Of a stretch of 64,000 nt of DNA, positions 45,905-56,424 are shown one piece after another. Source of the DNA: Okapia johnstoni (taxonomy: Eukaryota > Chordata > Mammalia > Artiodactyla > Giraffidae). Positions within the stretch are counted from its first letter, which is position 1. Each line of letters starts with the position of its first letter. Under the pieces are notes generated by a model. The model was not told the DNA's origin, did no database searches, and saw only the letters and a program-made list of their open reading frames with translations. A program made the position numbers and the translations under genes. The DNA lies in NCBI GenBank assembly GCA_024291935.2, contig CM044306.1, positions 4,846,501 to 4,910,500 on the forward strand, read 5' to 3'.

Positions 45905-46500
45905 AAGCTATTGTTTATTTCTCAACCAAGGTACTCATCTGCAAGGTCGAATACATACAACAGAAAATGTGCGCTTTAAAGTGTGGACAATTCAGGGGCA
46001 TTAATTACACTCACAGTGTTGAGCAAGCATCAGCACAAAGTTCCAAAACCTTTTCACCGAACAGAAGCTCTGCAACCATGAAGAAGTGCTCCCTGTCCCT
46101 CCTCCCCCCAGCAAGTGGTAACCTCTAAGCTACTCTCTGTCTCTCTGAATTTACGTAATCTAGACACTTCATGGGGCTTCTCCACTGGCTCAGCAGTAAA
46201 GAATCTGCCTGCGATGCAGAAGCCTCAGGTTCAATCCCTGGGTCAGGAAGATCCCCTGGAGGAGGGCATGGCCCCCACTTCAGTATTCTTGTCTGGAGAA
46301 CTCCATGGACGGGGAGCCTGGTGGGCTACAGTGCACGGGGTCACAAAGAGTTGAACGTGACTGAAGTGACCTACTGAATACCCATGCACAGACACTTCAC
46401 ATGCATATCTGGCTTTTTTCACTTGGCATAATGCTTTCAGGGTCCATCCATGTTGTCAGAATTTCATTCCTTTTTAAGGCTGAACAATATTCCATTTTTA
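45905..46500 (-). mobile_element. Old L1 fragment, split by a Bov-tA SINE
   Basis: gaaaatgtgcgctttaaagt, tgttgagcaagcatcagcac and, past the SINE, atctggcttttttcacttgg with ttcctttttaaggctgaaca read as inverted L1 3' sequence. Confidence 0.7.
46172..46370 (+). mobile_element. Bov-tA SINE
   Basis: gggcttctccactggctcag head to gaacgtgactgaagtgacct. The word agacacttca flanks both sides (46161 and 46390), consistent with a target duplication. Confidence 0.92.
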
Positions 46501-47156
46501 AGCTGTGACTATGGAACTACTGAACTAACCTTAAAAAATACAGTGTCTGTTGTGTAGGATGGTGGTGGGGGGCGGTGGGGATGGATAAGAGAACCAAATC
46601 CTCTCACCTTCCACACCAAGAAATCATGGAAGATTCTTAAAGCTGAAAAAGTCAAGAAATGTCCGAGTAGGCATGCAGTTGAAAATGTGGAGGCAAAACA
46701 ACTGCGGAAAGAGCGAAAATCGGTCTTCACGCATCCCTGTGTGGGAGTCTGGGGCGGGGACAGTCAGCAGACTTGTTATTGCGAGCCCCACAGAACAACC
46801 TGATTTGTTAAACTATACATGCACATATCTTAGGGGAAATTTTTAAAAATAAATTGATAATATAATTTTAAAATATGTAAATATATAAATATTATAAATT
46901 TATGATATGATAGTTTTTAATGTTTTGATCATAGAAGACCCTGATTTACAGTGAAAACCCAAAGCGGGAAGAGGATCCTGTGAACGAAAACTGAATTTTC
47001 AGACAGGTTCCTGCATGACAATGAGACACCTGCTTGGACTGTTTTTGTTAAAGGCTCCAAAATCACACACTTGGGCAAAAAGAAAAAAAAAGCCGAAAGG
47101 GACTTTCAGAGGAGACACTTAAAATCAGCAGAAAATCGGCTATACTCAAATACGAT

Positions 47157-47190
<34 letters not shown>

Positions 47191-47738
47191 ACCATGATAA
47201 ATGCTGTTTATCATAAAAATAGTCACAAGCTGTGAGAGGACATCACGTGGGGGCTTGACATTCTCAGACAGACTATCAGGAACATCAGTAGGTGAGGTTT
47301 CTCTGTGGAAGAGAGATTTACATTCTGAAGGATGAACAGGAGTCACCTAGGACGGGGACAGGGGTAGGGGAAGGATGGTGGGGAAATGTCCAAGCAGAAG
47401 AAGAGCGTGTGCGAAGACCCCAGGACGAGAGAGGGCTCAGAGCACTTGAGGACCTGAACTGGCACAGAGTAAACAGGAGAGCGGGTCAAGATGAAAAGGC
47501 TAAGGACCTTGGCCTTTATGCTAAGAAAATGGGGGTCACTGAGGTTTTCAAGCACAGGACTGACATGACGAGATCATGATCATGATCACTCAGCTGCTCT
47601 ATGGAGAGTGAATGGAGAGGACCAGAGAGGAAGTACACAGACCAACACAGGAGATAAATAGAAAGAAAAGAGAAAATGAGGTGTGAGCAACTCCATGTCA
47701 GTTGGGATGAAAATCAGCAGAGATTAAGAACATGGGCT
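46501..47738. other. Intronic stretch with AT-rich patch and long T run
   Basis: 46840-46930 is AT-rich low complexity. 47159-47189 is a T run of about 30. A minus-strand retroposed sequence with its poly(A) at this point is possible, but no source was recognised. Confidence 0.45.
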
Positions 47739-47739
47739 T

Positions 47740-47940
47740 GGAATCAAGCCGCCTAGCTTGTGTCCTGGCTTTGTCACTTACTCTATGATCCTGAGCAAAT
47801 CACCTAAGCTCATCTCTAAAACATGGAGAGTATCTGTCTACTTCCTGGACCGTGTGAGGATTAAATGACTAACACACCTGAAGAACTTAGAATGGTATCT
47901 GGCACACAGGAACTTGCTGTGGCCCGAGACCACACAGCTA
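47740..47940 (+). mobile_element. MIR SINE
   Basis: gctttgtcacttactctatg, gagcaaatcacctaagctca and ctggcacacagg match MIR. Confidence 0.85.
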
Positions 47941-48284
47941 CTACATATAAACAGGTAAGTACTGAACTACTCTGGTTAAAGTTGGGGGTGGGCCAATGGG
48001 ACCCTGAGCCTCGTCCACTTGCCACCACTTTTTCCTAGGCCCACCCACACAGCCCTAAACTCCTGGGGTTTCACCGACTCCCTCTCTGCCAGGTAAGATT
48101 GGCCTCAGAGTGGCGTATAGGAGCTTTTCTCCTGGGAACTGTGAAAAAATGGGGATAACATCAGCTGACCCATTTAAGAGGCCATTGAAGCACGAAGACC
48201 ACTCCTGACTTCTAGACTAGAATCTCAGAAGGATTCTGTTTCTCATACTTCATCTACCAAAAAGAAAAAAAGTTTAAACACTCT

Positions 48285-48401
48285 TCTGGGATTTCCCTGG
48301 TGGACCAGTGGTTACAACTCCATGCAGGAGCATGGGTTAGATCCCTGGTCAGGAACTAAGATCCCACATGCTGTATGTCAAGTCTAAAAAAAAAAAAGTT
48401 T
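48285..48401 (+). mobile_element. CHR-type SINE next to the BAG1 retrocopy 3' end
   Basis: gatttccctggtggaccagt head, tagatccctggtcaggaact box and an A tail. The flanking words gtttaaacactcttctg and gttttaatactcttctg are a diverged target duplication. Confidence 0.92.
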
Positions 48402-49929
48402 TAATACTCTTCTGCTTGCTGATGTGTATATAAACTGCTTTATTTTTTTAAAAATAACAAATGAAGGGAGAAAGGACCACAAAACAGACAGAAACAACCT
48501 CAAAGTAACTTGAAGAAAATGTAGATCTCAGAAGGGGATGGCTCACAACAATGCCTTTGAAGGAACTCCTCAGAGGTTTATGGCTGCCCTCACTACCTGC
48601 CTGCTGTATTCACTCTGGCCTCCCTCACTGCCCCTTGTAAGCCAGGGTTCTGACCTGGTTTCAAGCAGAGACTTAGTCAACTCTGGGTTCTAACCTTCTA
48701 GAAATTTGCTTGGGAGCAAGGCAGTCCATATATATCAACCACAGGCCCCACTTCAGGAATGAACCAGAGATCTTATGACCTATGGCTGATCAGGGTCACT
48801 GGGAGCTGAGGACAGGGTCGTGAACCCACAACCAGCCAGCTGTTTCAGAATCAGGTCACATGAGAGACACTGGGGCTACCTGTTCTGACCCATTCCTGAC
48901 TTTCCTCACCAGACACGGGCTCCTGGTGATTCTGGTTTACACAGACAGGTTTATGGGATCATAAGCGCAAAGAGGCCTCATGGATCTGAAGACCAAAATG
49001 GCCAATAAACTCAGAACTACCTCAGGATACATAAGAGCTCTCACCAGCCCAAAGAAAGCACCCAAAGGTCCAAACAGCTGGGAAGACTTGGTCAGGGGGG
49101 TACTCTCCAGATAAGGTGGGCTGCTGGACAGCACAGATCCACAGAGACAGAACAAAAGCTGACAGGAGGCTAAAGATTGTACGGATGATACTTGTTCATT
49201 GAGAGCGGGTGTAAGAGAAGGAAAATGCAATGGGCCAGTTGCCCCCAAGGCGGGTAACTTCTGTTCCAGAGATGGCAGAGCTGGTGGGGCTGTTCTTCAG
49301 TGCAGCATGGCTTTCTCTGCCTCACCTCAGTCAGCGAGGGCCAAGTTTGTGGACTGTAGTCGCTCTGTCTCCTGGCAGATGTTCTGCTCCACTGTGTCAC
49401 ACTTAGCTAGGAAGGCCTGAATCCTTTTAACCAAACCCTTCCTTCTCATTCTACTGTCTTTGAAATTTTCTGGCAGAATTAGTGTGTCAATCTCCTCCAA
49501 GATTTTCATAAACTGCTCGATTGTGGCTTTTACTCTCCTATCGAGTTTGCAGAGAGCTTCAGCTTGCAAATCCTTGGCCAGAAAACCCTGCTGGATTCCA
49601 GCAAGGTCTTTATTCAGTTCTTCCAGTTGATCAGCTGTCTTCTCCACAGATTTCTCCAAATCTTTCAGCTTCTTCAGCTCAGCTTCTTCCTCCGGACTGT
49701 TCTTTTTCCCAATTAACATAACCCGGCAACCATTTTGTATTCCAAGCGCTGACAATGGCATCTCCATTTCCTTCAGATATTTCCCCTTAAATATGAGTTT
49801 CTGAAAAGGCAGCGAAACCCCTGTAGCTTCTTCAACAACCTGGGCCAGGTCTTGGACAACTGGTTCACTATTGCCTTCTTGTGGGGTAACTTGAAGATCG
49901 TGCTTCTCATTGCTGTGGGTGACGGTCAC

Positions 49930-50335
49930 GCTGAGCCCGGCTGCCGCCATTTCTTCGCTCCGGGCCACCTCTTCACTTAGGACCACCTCTTCGCTCCAGG
50001 ACACCTCTTCGCTCCGGGACACCTCTTCGCTCCGGGTCACCTCTTCGCTCCGGGCCGAGCGAGGCCGTGCTTTCTTTTTCACCCGCGGCCTGCGAGCGCA
50101 GGCGGCGGCGCCTCTGGTGGATCCGGCATGCCCTCTGGTCACGCTCCGGACGGCTGATCTCTGGGAGGGAGGCGGATCGCGCTCGGCTGGGGGCACCGAC
50201 TGGCGCGGCTCCCGGCCTGGCCGAGGGGCGCGCCGCCGGGGATCCAGCCGCTCCCGGTCGCCTCGCGCTCTTCGCGCGCCCCCGCGCTCCGCCAGACCCG
50301 CGCTAGTCGCGCCCGCCCGGCGATGGTAGCTGAGC
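49930..50335. promoter_or_regulatory. CpG-rich block carried with the BAG1 retrocopy
   Basis: CG dinucleotides are dense here and rare in the flanking intron. The block corresponds to the first exon and 5' UTR of the parent BAG1, which in mammals lies in a CpG island. Persistence of so many CG pairs suggests either a recent insertion or low germline methylation. It could act as a promoter, but no direct evidence of promoter activity is visible. Confidence 0.55.
49950..50055 (-). repeat. Six 18-bp tandem units encoding the BAG1 RSEEV repeat
   Basis: Within the BAG1 retrocopy, an 18-base unit (on the plus strand close to cacctcttcgctccggga) repeats about six times and encodes RSEEV-type hexapeptides. 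The parent protein is known to carry an acidic hexapeptide repeat here. Units differ by a few bases but none breaks the frame. Confidence 0.9.
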
Positions 50336-50374
50336 TTGGGGCCCTCCACCCTAATCCCCATTCTTTTTAATGTT

Positions 50375-51355
50375 AAAAAAAAAAAAAAGAAATCAGCAGA
50401 CACTTGCAAGCTCTTCGTCATGTTGCTTGAAAGTAAAATTCTGCATTTCCCATCCATAGTTCCCCAAACCGAGTAAAACTCCTATGATCCTTTTTCTCAA
50501 AATGCCAGAGGGATCCATACTTTATAATGCTATTAATTTCCCTCTGGTGTCAGGAGTACCAGCATAGCATAATCACAAACAGTAGCTAAACACCCAGCCC
50601 ACAGCAGGCAAACCTTTTCATTTCTGCTTAAGTGCTCGTTTTAGGACAATTTCAGCTCTGGAAACGTACATGAAATTTGTAAAGAGCGTCTTGAGGGACA
50701 CATCAGAATATTCTGGCATGATGGGTGCGATTAAGCATTTCTTCTATGACAGTGAAGACGGTTTAAAGACTGGAGGAAAAGCCAAGCTACAAAACGAAAT
50801 ATCCCTCTTCATAAAAAAGGGGGGGGATGTTATTGCACAGAGTTCACTGACAACACAATGAGTATCCATGGCGGGTGGGGCAGCGAAGAGCTGACCAGAA
50901 TGGAGGCAGACCGATGGGGAGGAGAACAGCTCAGCAGGAAACCCTGCAAAATGAGGTCGCTCACGTCCATTCAATACTGAGTCACTCATCGGAAGCACAC
51001 GGGGGGTGGGGAGGGGCACATAAATTTTGCATTGAGTCAGCTCTCCAGTGCGGCACGTCAATTTCTCAGTCATGACTCAGGCATGAATCAAATTCATATG
51101 GGGGCTCTATCTATACCTAATCTTTTATTTAAAAACAAACGACAACCCTCAAAGTATACCAGCTTCTTGTAATTTTACAAAATCAAACCTAACAGCTCGG
51201 AATTATAACAATTTACACTCAGCCTCAATTACAGTTGTTGGCTGAGGCAGACTCGCCTGGGTGACCTAGTCTTGCTAGCCACACCCACCTAACGAAAATA
51301 ATGGAAAAAGGCCTGGCCAACCAGCTGGTAAGTAATCCCCAAGCTAGGAAAGAGC
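50375..51355. other. Intronic stretch, A run at the retrocopy 5' edge
   Basis: A run of about 14 A at 50376-50389 borders the BAG1 retrocopy on its 5' side. The rest shows no recognised repeat or gene. Confidence 0.5.
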
Positions 51356-51359
51356 ACTG

Positions 51360-53240
51360 GAGCTTCAGAAAGACTGCCCCGTGACCCAGTGATCCCTCTC
51401 CTGGAGACCTGCCCCAAGAGAAACGAAAACATATGTCCACACAAAGACTCGGGAGTGTTCACAGCAGCTTCAGGCACAACTTAAACTTGGAGGAACCCAA
51501 ATGGCCATCCACAAGAGAATGGACAAACCCACTGTGGTCCATTTATGAATGAAATATTCCCTAGCAATAAAAAGAGGGAAAACTACTGATATCATGACAT
51601 ACAGGAGTCTCAAACATTATACTGACTGAAAGAAACCTGTATATATAAACACACACACACACAGAGACCTACCCTGTATGATTCCTTTCAAGCACAAGGA
51701 TATTTAAAACACATCTATGGTACTGGTCTCAACAGTACGTGAACTGTGAACTTCCACATATTCAAGCTGGATTTAGAAAAGGCAGAGGAACCAGAGATCA
51801 AATTGCCAACATCTGTTGGATCATCGAAAAACCAAGAGTTTCAGAAAAACATCTACTTCTGCTTTATTGATTATGCCAAAGCCTTTGACTGTGTGGATCA
51901 CAACAAACTGTGGATATTCTTCAAGAGATGGGATACCAGACCACCTTACCTGTCTCTTGAGAAACCTGTATGCAGGTCAGGAAGCAACAGTTAGAACTGG
52001 ACATGGAACAACAGACTGGTTCCAAATAGGAAAAGGAGTATGTCAAGGCTCTATATTGTCACCCTGCTTATTTAACTTATATGCAGAGTACATCATGAGA
52101 AACACTGGGCTGGAGGAAGCACAAACTGGAATCAAGACTGCCGGGAGAAATATCAATAACCTCAGATATGCAGATGACACCACCCTTACGGCAGAAAATG
52201 AAAAAGAAATAAAGAGCCTCTTGATGAAAGTAAAAGAGGAAAGTGAAAAAGTTGGCCTAAAGCTCAACATTCAGAAAACTAAGATCATGGCATCTGGTCC
52301 CATCGCTTCGTGGAAAATAGATGGGAAAACAATGGAAACAGTGACAGACTTTATTTCTGGGGTCTCCAAAATCACTGCAGATGGTGACTGCAGCTATGAA
52401 ATTAAAAGACACTTGCTCCTTGAAAGAAAAGCTATGACCAACCTAGACAGCATAGTAAAAAGCAGAGACATGACTTTTTCAACAAAGGTCCGTCTAGTCA
52501 AGGCTATGATTTTTCCAATAGTTACGTATGGATGTGAAAGTTGGACTATAAAGAAAGCTGAGTGCCAAAGAATTGATGCTTTTGAACTGTGGTGTTGGAG
52601 AAGACTCTTGAGAGTCCCTTGGACTGCAAGGAGATCCAAACCAGTCAATCCTAAGGGAAGTCAGTCCTGAATATTCATTGGAAGGACTGATGCTGAAGCT
52701 GAAATTCCTATACTTTGGCCACCTGATGTGAAGAGCTGACTCATTTGAAAAGACCCCGATGCTGGGAAAGATTGAAGGCAGGAGGAGAAGAGGACAACAC
52801 AGGATGAGATGCTTGGATGGCATCACCAACTCGATGGACACGAGTTTGAGCAAGCTCCGGGAGTTCATGATGAACAGGGAAGCCTGGTGTGCTACAGTCC
52901 ATGGAGTTGCAAAGAGCTAGACACAACTGAGCATCTGAAATGAATTGATGGTAACAGAAATTACAAAGTGGTTGCCTGAGGCGAGGTAGAACTGACTCAG
53001 GTAATAGAAGCTCTTTCTAGGGTGACAAAAATGTCTTCGATCCCATTTTGGGTGATGGGTAAACAGATGGATACAATTGTCAAAAGCCACAGGGGTGGGA
53101 GGTGGTAAGGAGGGTCAAGAGGCAGGGGACATATGTATACCTATGGCTGATTCAGGTTGATGTATGGCAGAAACCAACACAATATTGTAAAACAATTATC
53201 CTTTAACTAAAAATAAATAATTTTTTTAAAAATCCATTGG
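51360..53240 (+). mobile_element. L1 3' region, split by BovB
   Basis: 51360-51722 (gaaacgaaaacatatgtcca, aacccactgtggtccattta) and 52950-53240 (ggtaacagaaattacaaagt, ggctgattcaggttgatgta, ending aaataaataa) are two halves of one L1 3' end. Confidence 0.85.
51725..52948 (+). mobile_element. BovB LINE with open reverse transcriptase core
   Basis: 5'-truncated copy inserted in L1. The frame 51816-52670 is open for 284 codons and keeps motif B (SILSPCLFNLYAEY, about 52040-52085) and the catalytic YADD (about 52165-52178). Motif A is split by a frameshift near 51830-51930. The tail ends gcatctgaaatgaattgatg. Confidence 0.93.
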
Positions 53241-53389
53241 ACTGACACTTGAAGATGTGTGCATATTATTACATGTAAATTGTATTCATTTTCTTTAACT
53301 CTTAGGAAGTCTGCTCCAGATTCTAATGAGCCACATTTGCACCAGAGACAGTCTCTTGTGTATCCAGGTTCCAGCGTGAAACTCAAAGT

Positions 53390-53578
53390 GTTAAGTCGGT
53401 CAGTCCTGTCCGACTCCTTGTGACCCATAGACTGTAGCCTGCCAGGCTTCTCTGTCCATGGGATTCTCCAGGCAAGAATACTAGAAAGGATTGCCATTTC
53501 CTTCTCCAGGGGATCTTCACAACCCATGGATCGAACCCAGATCTTCTGCATTGCAGGCAGATCCTTTACCACTGAGTC
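53390..53578 (-). mobile_element. Bov-tA SINE
   Basis: Reverse orientation: gttaagtcggtcagtcctgt to ctttaccactgagtcatgac. Confidence 0.88.
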
Positions 53579-53585
53579 ATGACCT

Positions 53586-53770
53586 TGAAAGTGAAAGTGT
53601 GCAAGTCTTTGCGACCCCATTGACTGTATAGTCCATGGAATTCTCCAGGCCAGAATACTGGAGTGGATAGCCTTTCCCTCCTCCCAGGGATCTTTCCAAC
53701 CCAGGGATCTAACCAAGGTCTCCTGCATGGCAAGCAGTTTCTTTACCAGCTGAGCCACAAAGGAAGCCCA
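53586..53770 (-). mobile_element. Bov-tA SINE, adjacent second copy
   Basis: Reverse orientation: gaaagtgaaagtgtgcaagt to gagccacaaaggaagcccat. tgaccttaa-like flanks (catgacctt at 53577 and 53769) suggest a target duplication. Confidence 0.9.
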
Positions 53771-54878
53771 TGACCTTAAGTACACTTAAAATAAGACCAT
53801 GATGCTCCTAAACCAGATAACATTTAGAGTTTTCGTTTGCGTTCATCATTCCTCTGGCACAAACCCACTATGGTCAATACTGGAGAGGCGTCAGCATGCT
53901 CATTATTAATTCATCAGCCCTTACATTTGGAAGAACTCGATGACAGAGGACTCCCAGAATCCCTCAGCCTGCCAAAACTGTTAACTCCATGTAGATAGAC
54001 TAAGGAAAAGGGGGGTGGGGGTGTCCTTATCAAGCCTCTTCACCAGCTGGTCCCCAAGAGAGTGAGAACACCTTGCCGCCCGAAGCACCCTCTTCGTGGC
54101 ACCCAGCCACCAACCCATCAGCACCCTCTCGACTTTGGCCCGTGGACGGGTAGTTGCACCAGCTGGTCAAGCCTCCCCCACCCCACCCTGCCGCTCACCC
54201 CTGCTGGTCCAAGCTGCTCCAGACTGGCTGGCACTCAAAATCTGCCAGCACGTGTCGGAGGAGAGCAGACTGAGCTGTCTGGCTCCGCGGAGAGAGAGCT
54301 CCGAGGTCTCTTCGCTGGTCTTCTTCCAAGGGGGGCGACGAACCCCCCCGGGCGTCCCTCCAGGCTCGAAGGAAATCCACAGGGCAGGCTTAGGCGTGGG
54401 ATCATCAAGGTCAAGGTGAAGGAAGGATGCCGCCCCTCACTCCAAACACAATCACGATTCATTTTCACCACACGTGAAAGCCTGGGTTCTCAGAGTGTTT
54501 TCTGTCCTAACTCACCTGACGGATGTGGGAGACAGCCTTTGGTACCCTATCCCGGGGGGATACAAAGAGTTCCAGAGTGATGGGGCAGAACCTCAAGAAG
54601 GGACTGGACGGAGGATGAAGATAAACCCCACCCAGGGCGACCTGATTTAGCAAATAAAACTACTCAGTGTCCAGATATATCTGAATTTCAGATAAACAAC
54701 GAATTTTTTTATTTGGTACAGGCTTCTACTAAATACAGCTTATTTGAAATTTTAATTTTACTGACCATCCTATATTTTACCTGTCAACCTTGGCTACCAC
54801 CCAGCAATTCCAAGGCTGATCTGCCATCCTTCCCTCCGTCTCTCGGTCTCTCTCTCTCTGAAAAGCAATACTGGAAAA
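53771..54878. other. Intronic stretch, GC-rich centre
   Basis: 54050-54600 is GC-rich with an open plus frame of 172 codons. No domain, start context or splice signal supports a gene. Confidence 0.45.
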
Positions 54879-54879
54879 C

Positions 54880-55445
54880 TGTAGATGGGGACTGCAGCCA
54901 TGAAATTAAAAGGCGCTTGCTCCTTGGAAGGAAAGCTAGGACCAACCTAGACAGCATATTAAAAAGCAGAGACATTACTTTGCCAACAAAGGTCTGTACA
55001 GTCAAAGCTATGGTTTTTCCAGTAGTCATGTATGGATGTGAGAGTTGGACCATAAAGAAGGCCGAGCGCCAAGGAACTGATGCTCTTGAATTGCAGTCCT
55101 GAAGAAGACTCTTGCGAGTCCCTTGGACTGCAAGGAGATCAAACCAGTCAATCTGAAGGGAAATCAACCCTGACTATTCATTGGAAGGACTGAAGCTAAA
55201 GCTAAAGCTCCAGTATTTTGGCTGCCTGATGTGAAGAGCCAACTCACTGGAAAAGACTTTCATGCTGGGAAAGATTGAAGGCAAAAGGAGAAGGGGGCAA
55301 CAGAGGATGAGATGGTTAGAGAGTATCACCGACTCAGCGGACATGAATTGGAGCAAACTCCAGGACACAGTGGAGGACGGGAAGTCTGGTGGGCTGCAGT
55401 CCATGGGGTTGCAGAGTCGGACATGACTTAGCGACTGAACAACAA
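54880..55445 (+). mobile_element. BovB 3' part
   Basis: gggactgcagccatgaaatt through gtatggatgtgagagttgga to gacttagcgactgaacaaca. The frame ends at about 55102. Confidence 0.92.
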
Positions 55446-55639
55446 CAGCAAATAGTGGACGGAGGGCAGGACTCTGGAGTCGGACACTTGGTTCAAATCC
55501 AAGGTCCAACTCTCTCTCCAAGCTCCCAGCTGGGCGTCCTTGGGTGAGAGATTCATCTCTCTAGCATCACTATTTATTCATATGGAAAATGGAAATAGTA
55601 ACAGAAATAATAATGACACTGAGAAGTGAAATGTAATTA

Positions 55640-56200
55640 ATAACAACATTTACATACAGATTTACTGTCTGCCAGGAACTTTCTTAATCCTCTTGACATT
55701 AAGAGTCAAGTCCTATTATTACCCCTACTTGAGAGATGGGGAAACTGAGGCACAGTGCAGTTCAGTTCAGTTCAGTTCAGTCGCTCAGTCGTGTCCAGCT
55801 CTTTGCGACCCCATGAACCGCAGCACATCAGGCCTCCCTGTCCATCACCAACTCCCAGAGTCCACCCAAACCCATGTCCATTGAGTCGGTGATGCCATCC
55901 AGCCACCTCATCCTCTGTCGTCCCCTTGTCCTCCTGCCCTCAATCTTTCCCAGCATCAGGGTCTTTTCCAATGAGCTAGCTCTTAGCATGAGGTGGCCAA
56001 AGTATTGGAGTTTCAGCTTCAACATCAGTCTTTCCAGTGAACACCCAGGATGATCTCCTTTAGGATGGACTGGCTGGTGCGGTTAAGTCATTATTAGCAA
56101 TAGTCAGTAAGCAGCAGTCAAGATTCAATCCCAGCCAGTGTGGCTGTGGAGTCCTTGACCATGACCTCGTCTCCACGGTGGTGCTTGTCTCCTATAGAGT
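55640..56200 (+). mobile_element. MIR SINE split by an inverted BovB end
   Basis: 55655-55757 (ctgtctgccaggaactttct, ggggaaactgaggcacagtg) is a MIR half. The part past 56085 is weak. Confidence 0.65.
55757..56085 (-). mobile_element. BovB 3' end, reverse orientation, with (TTCAG)n tip
   Basis: Begins with four to five ttcag units, then tcgctcagtcgtgtccagct and tgtccattgagtcggtgatg to gatctcctttaggatggact. Confidence 0.93.
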
Positions 56201-56223
56201 TATTTTAAGGATTCCATCCATCC

Positions 56224-56424
56224 ATCACGTGCTCAGTCGTGTTCGACTCTTTGCGACCCCATGGATTGTAGCCCACCAGGCTCCTCTGTTTATGGGATTC
56301 TCCGGCAAGAATACTGGAGTGGGTTGCCATTTCCTTCTCCAGGGGATCTTCCCGACCCAGGGAATGAACCTAAGTCTCCTGCATTAAAGGTGGATCCTTT
56401 ACCCCTTGAGCTATCGGTGAACAC
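56224..56424 (-). mobile_element. Bov-tA SINE
   Basis: Reverse orientation: cgtgctcagtcgtgttcgac to ccttgagctatcggtgaaca. ttttaaggatt occurs on both sides (56200 and 56425), a target duplication. Confidence 0.93.

Larger units (their letters stand above)
48421..50345 (-). pseudogene. BAG1-like: BAG1 processed retrocopy with intact reading frame (possible retrogene)
   Basis: BAG1 is a co-chaperone that binds the Hsp70 ATPase domain through its C-terminal BAG domain and stimulates nucleotide exchange. This copy has no introns although the parent gene has several, so it arose by reverse transcription of mRNA. The frame containing it is open from 50457 to the TGA at 49329-49327 (376 codons). BAG1-like sequence starts near codon 55 ([17 protein letters not shown]), at a CTG in the place of the known non-AUG start of BAG-1L. 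In order: an arginine-rich N-terminus, a basic nuclear-localisation-like stretch (codons 125-133, RVKKKARPR), six RSEEV-type hexapeptides (about 135-170), a ubiquitin-like domain (about 176-250, [11 protein letters not shown] to CRVMLIGKK), and the BAG domain (about 265-350). From the internal MAAAGL methionine (codon 170) 207 residues remain, the same length as the shortest human isoform. The 3' UTR follows to about 48421, with AATAAA at 48444-48439. No poly(A) tract is visible at its end. It could be a neutral young copy or an expressed retrogene. Confidence 0.93.

Noticed and set aside
54062..54580. 172-codon plus-strand frame in GC-rich sequence
   Set aside because: No domain, no splice context and competing open frames on both strands; GC-rich composition alone explains the length.
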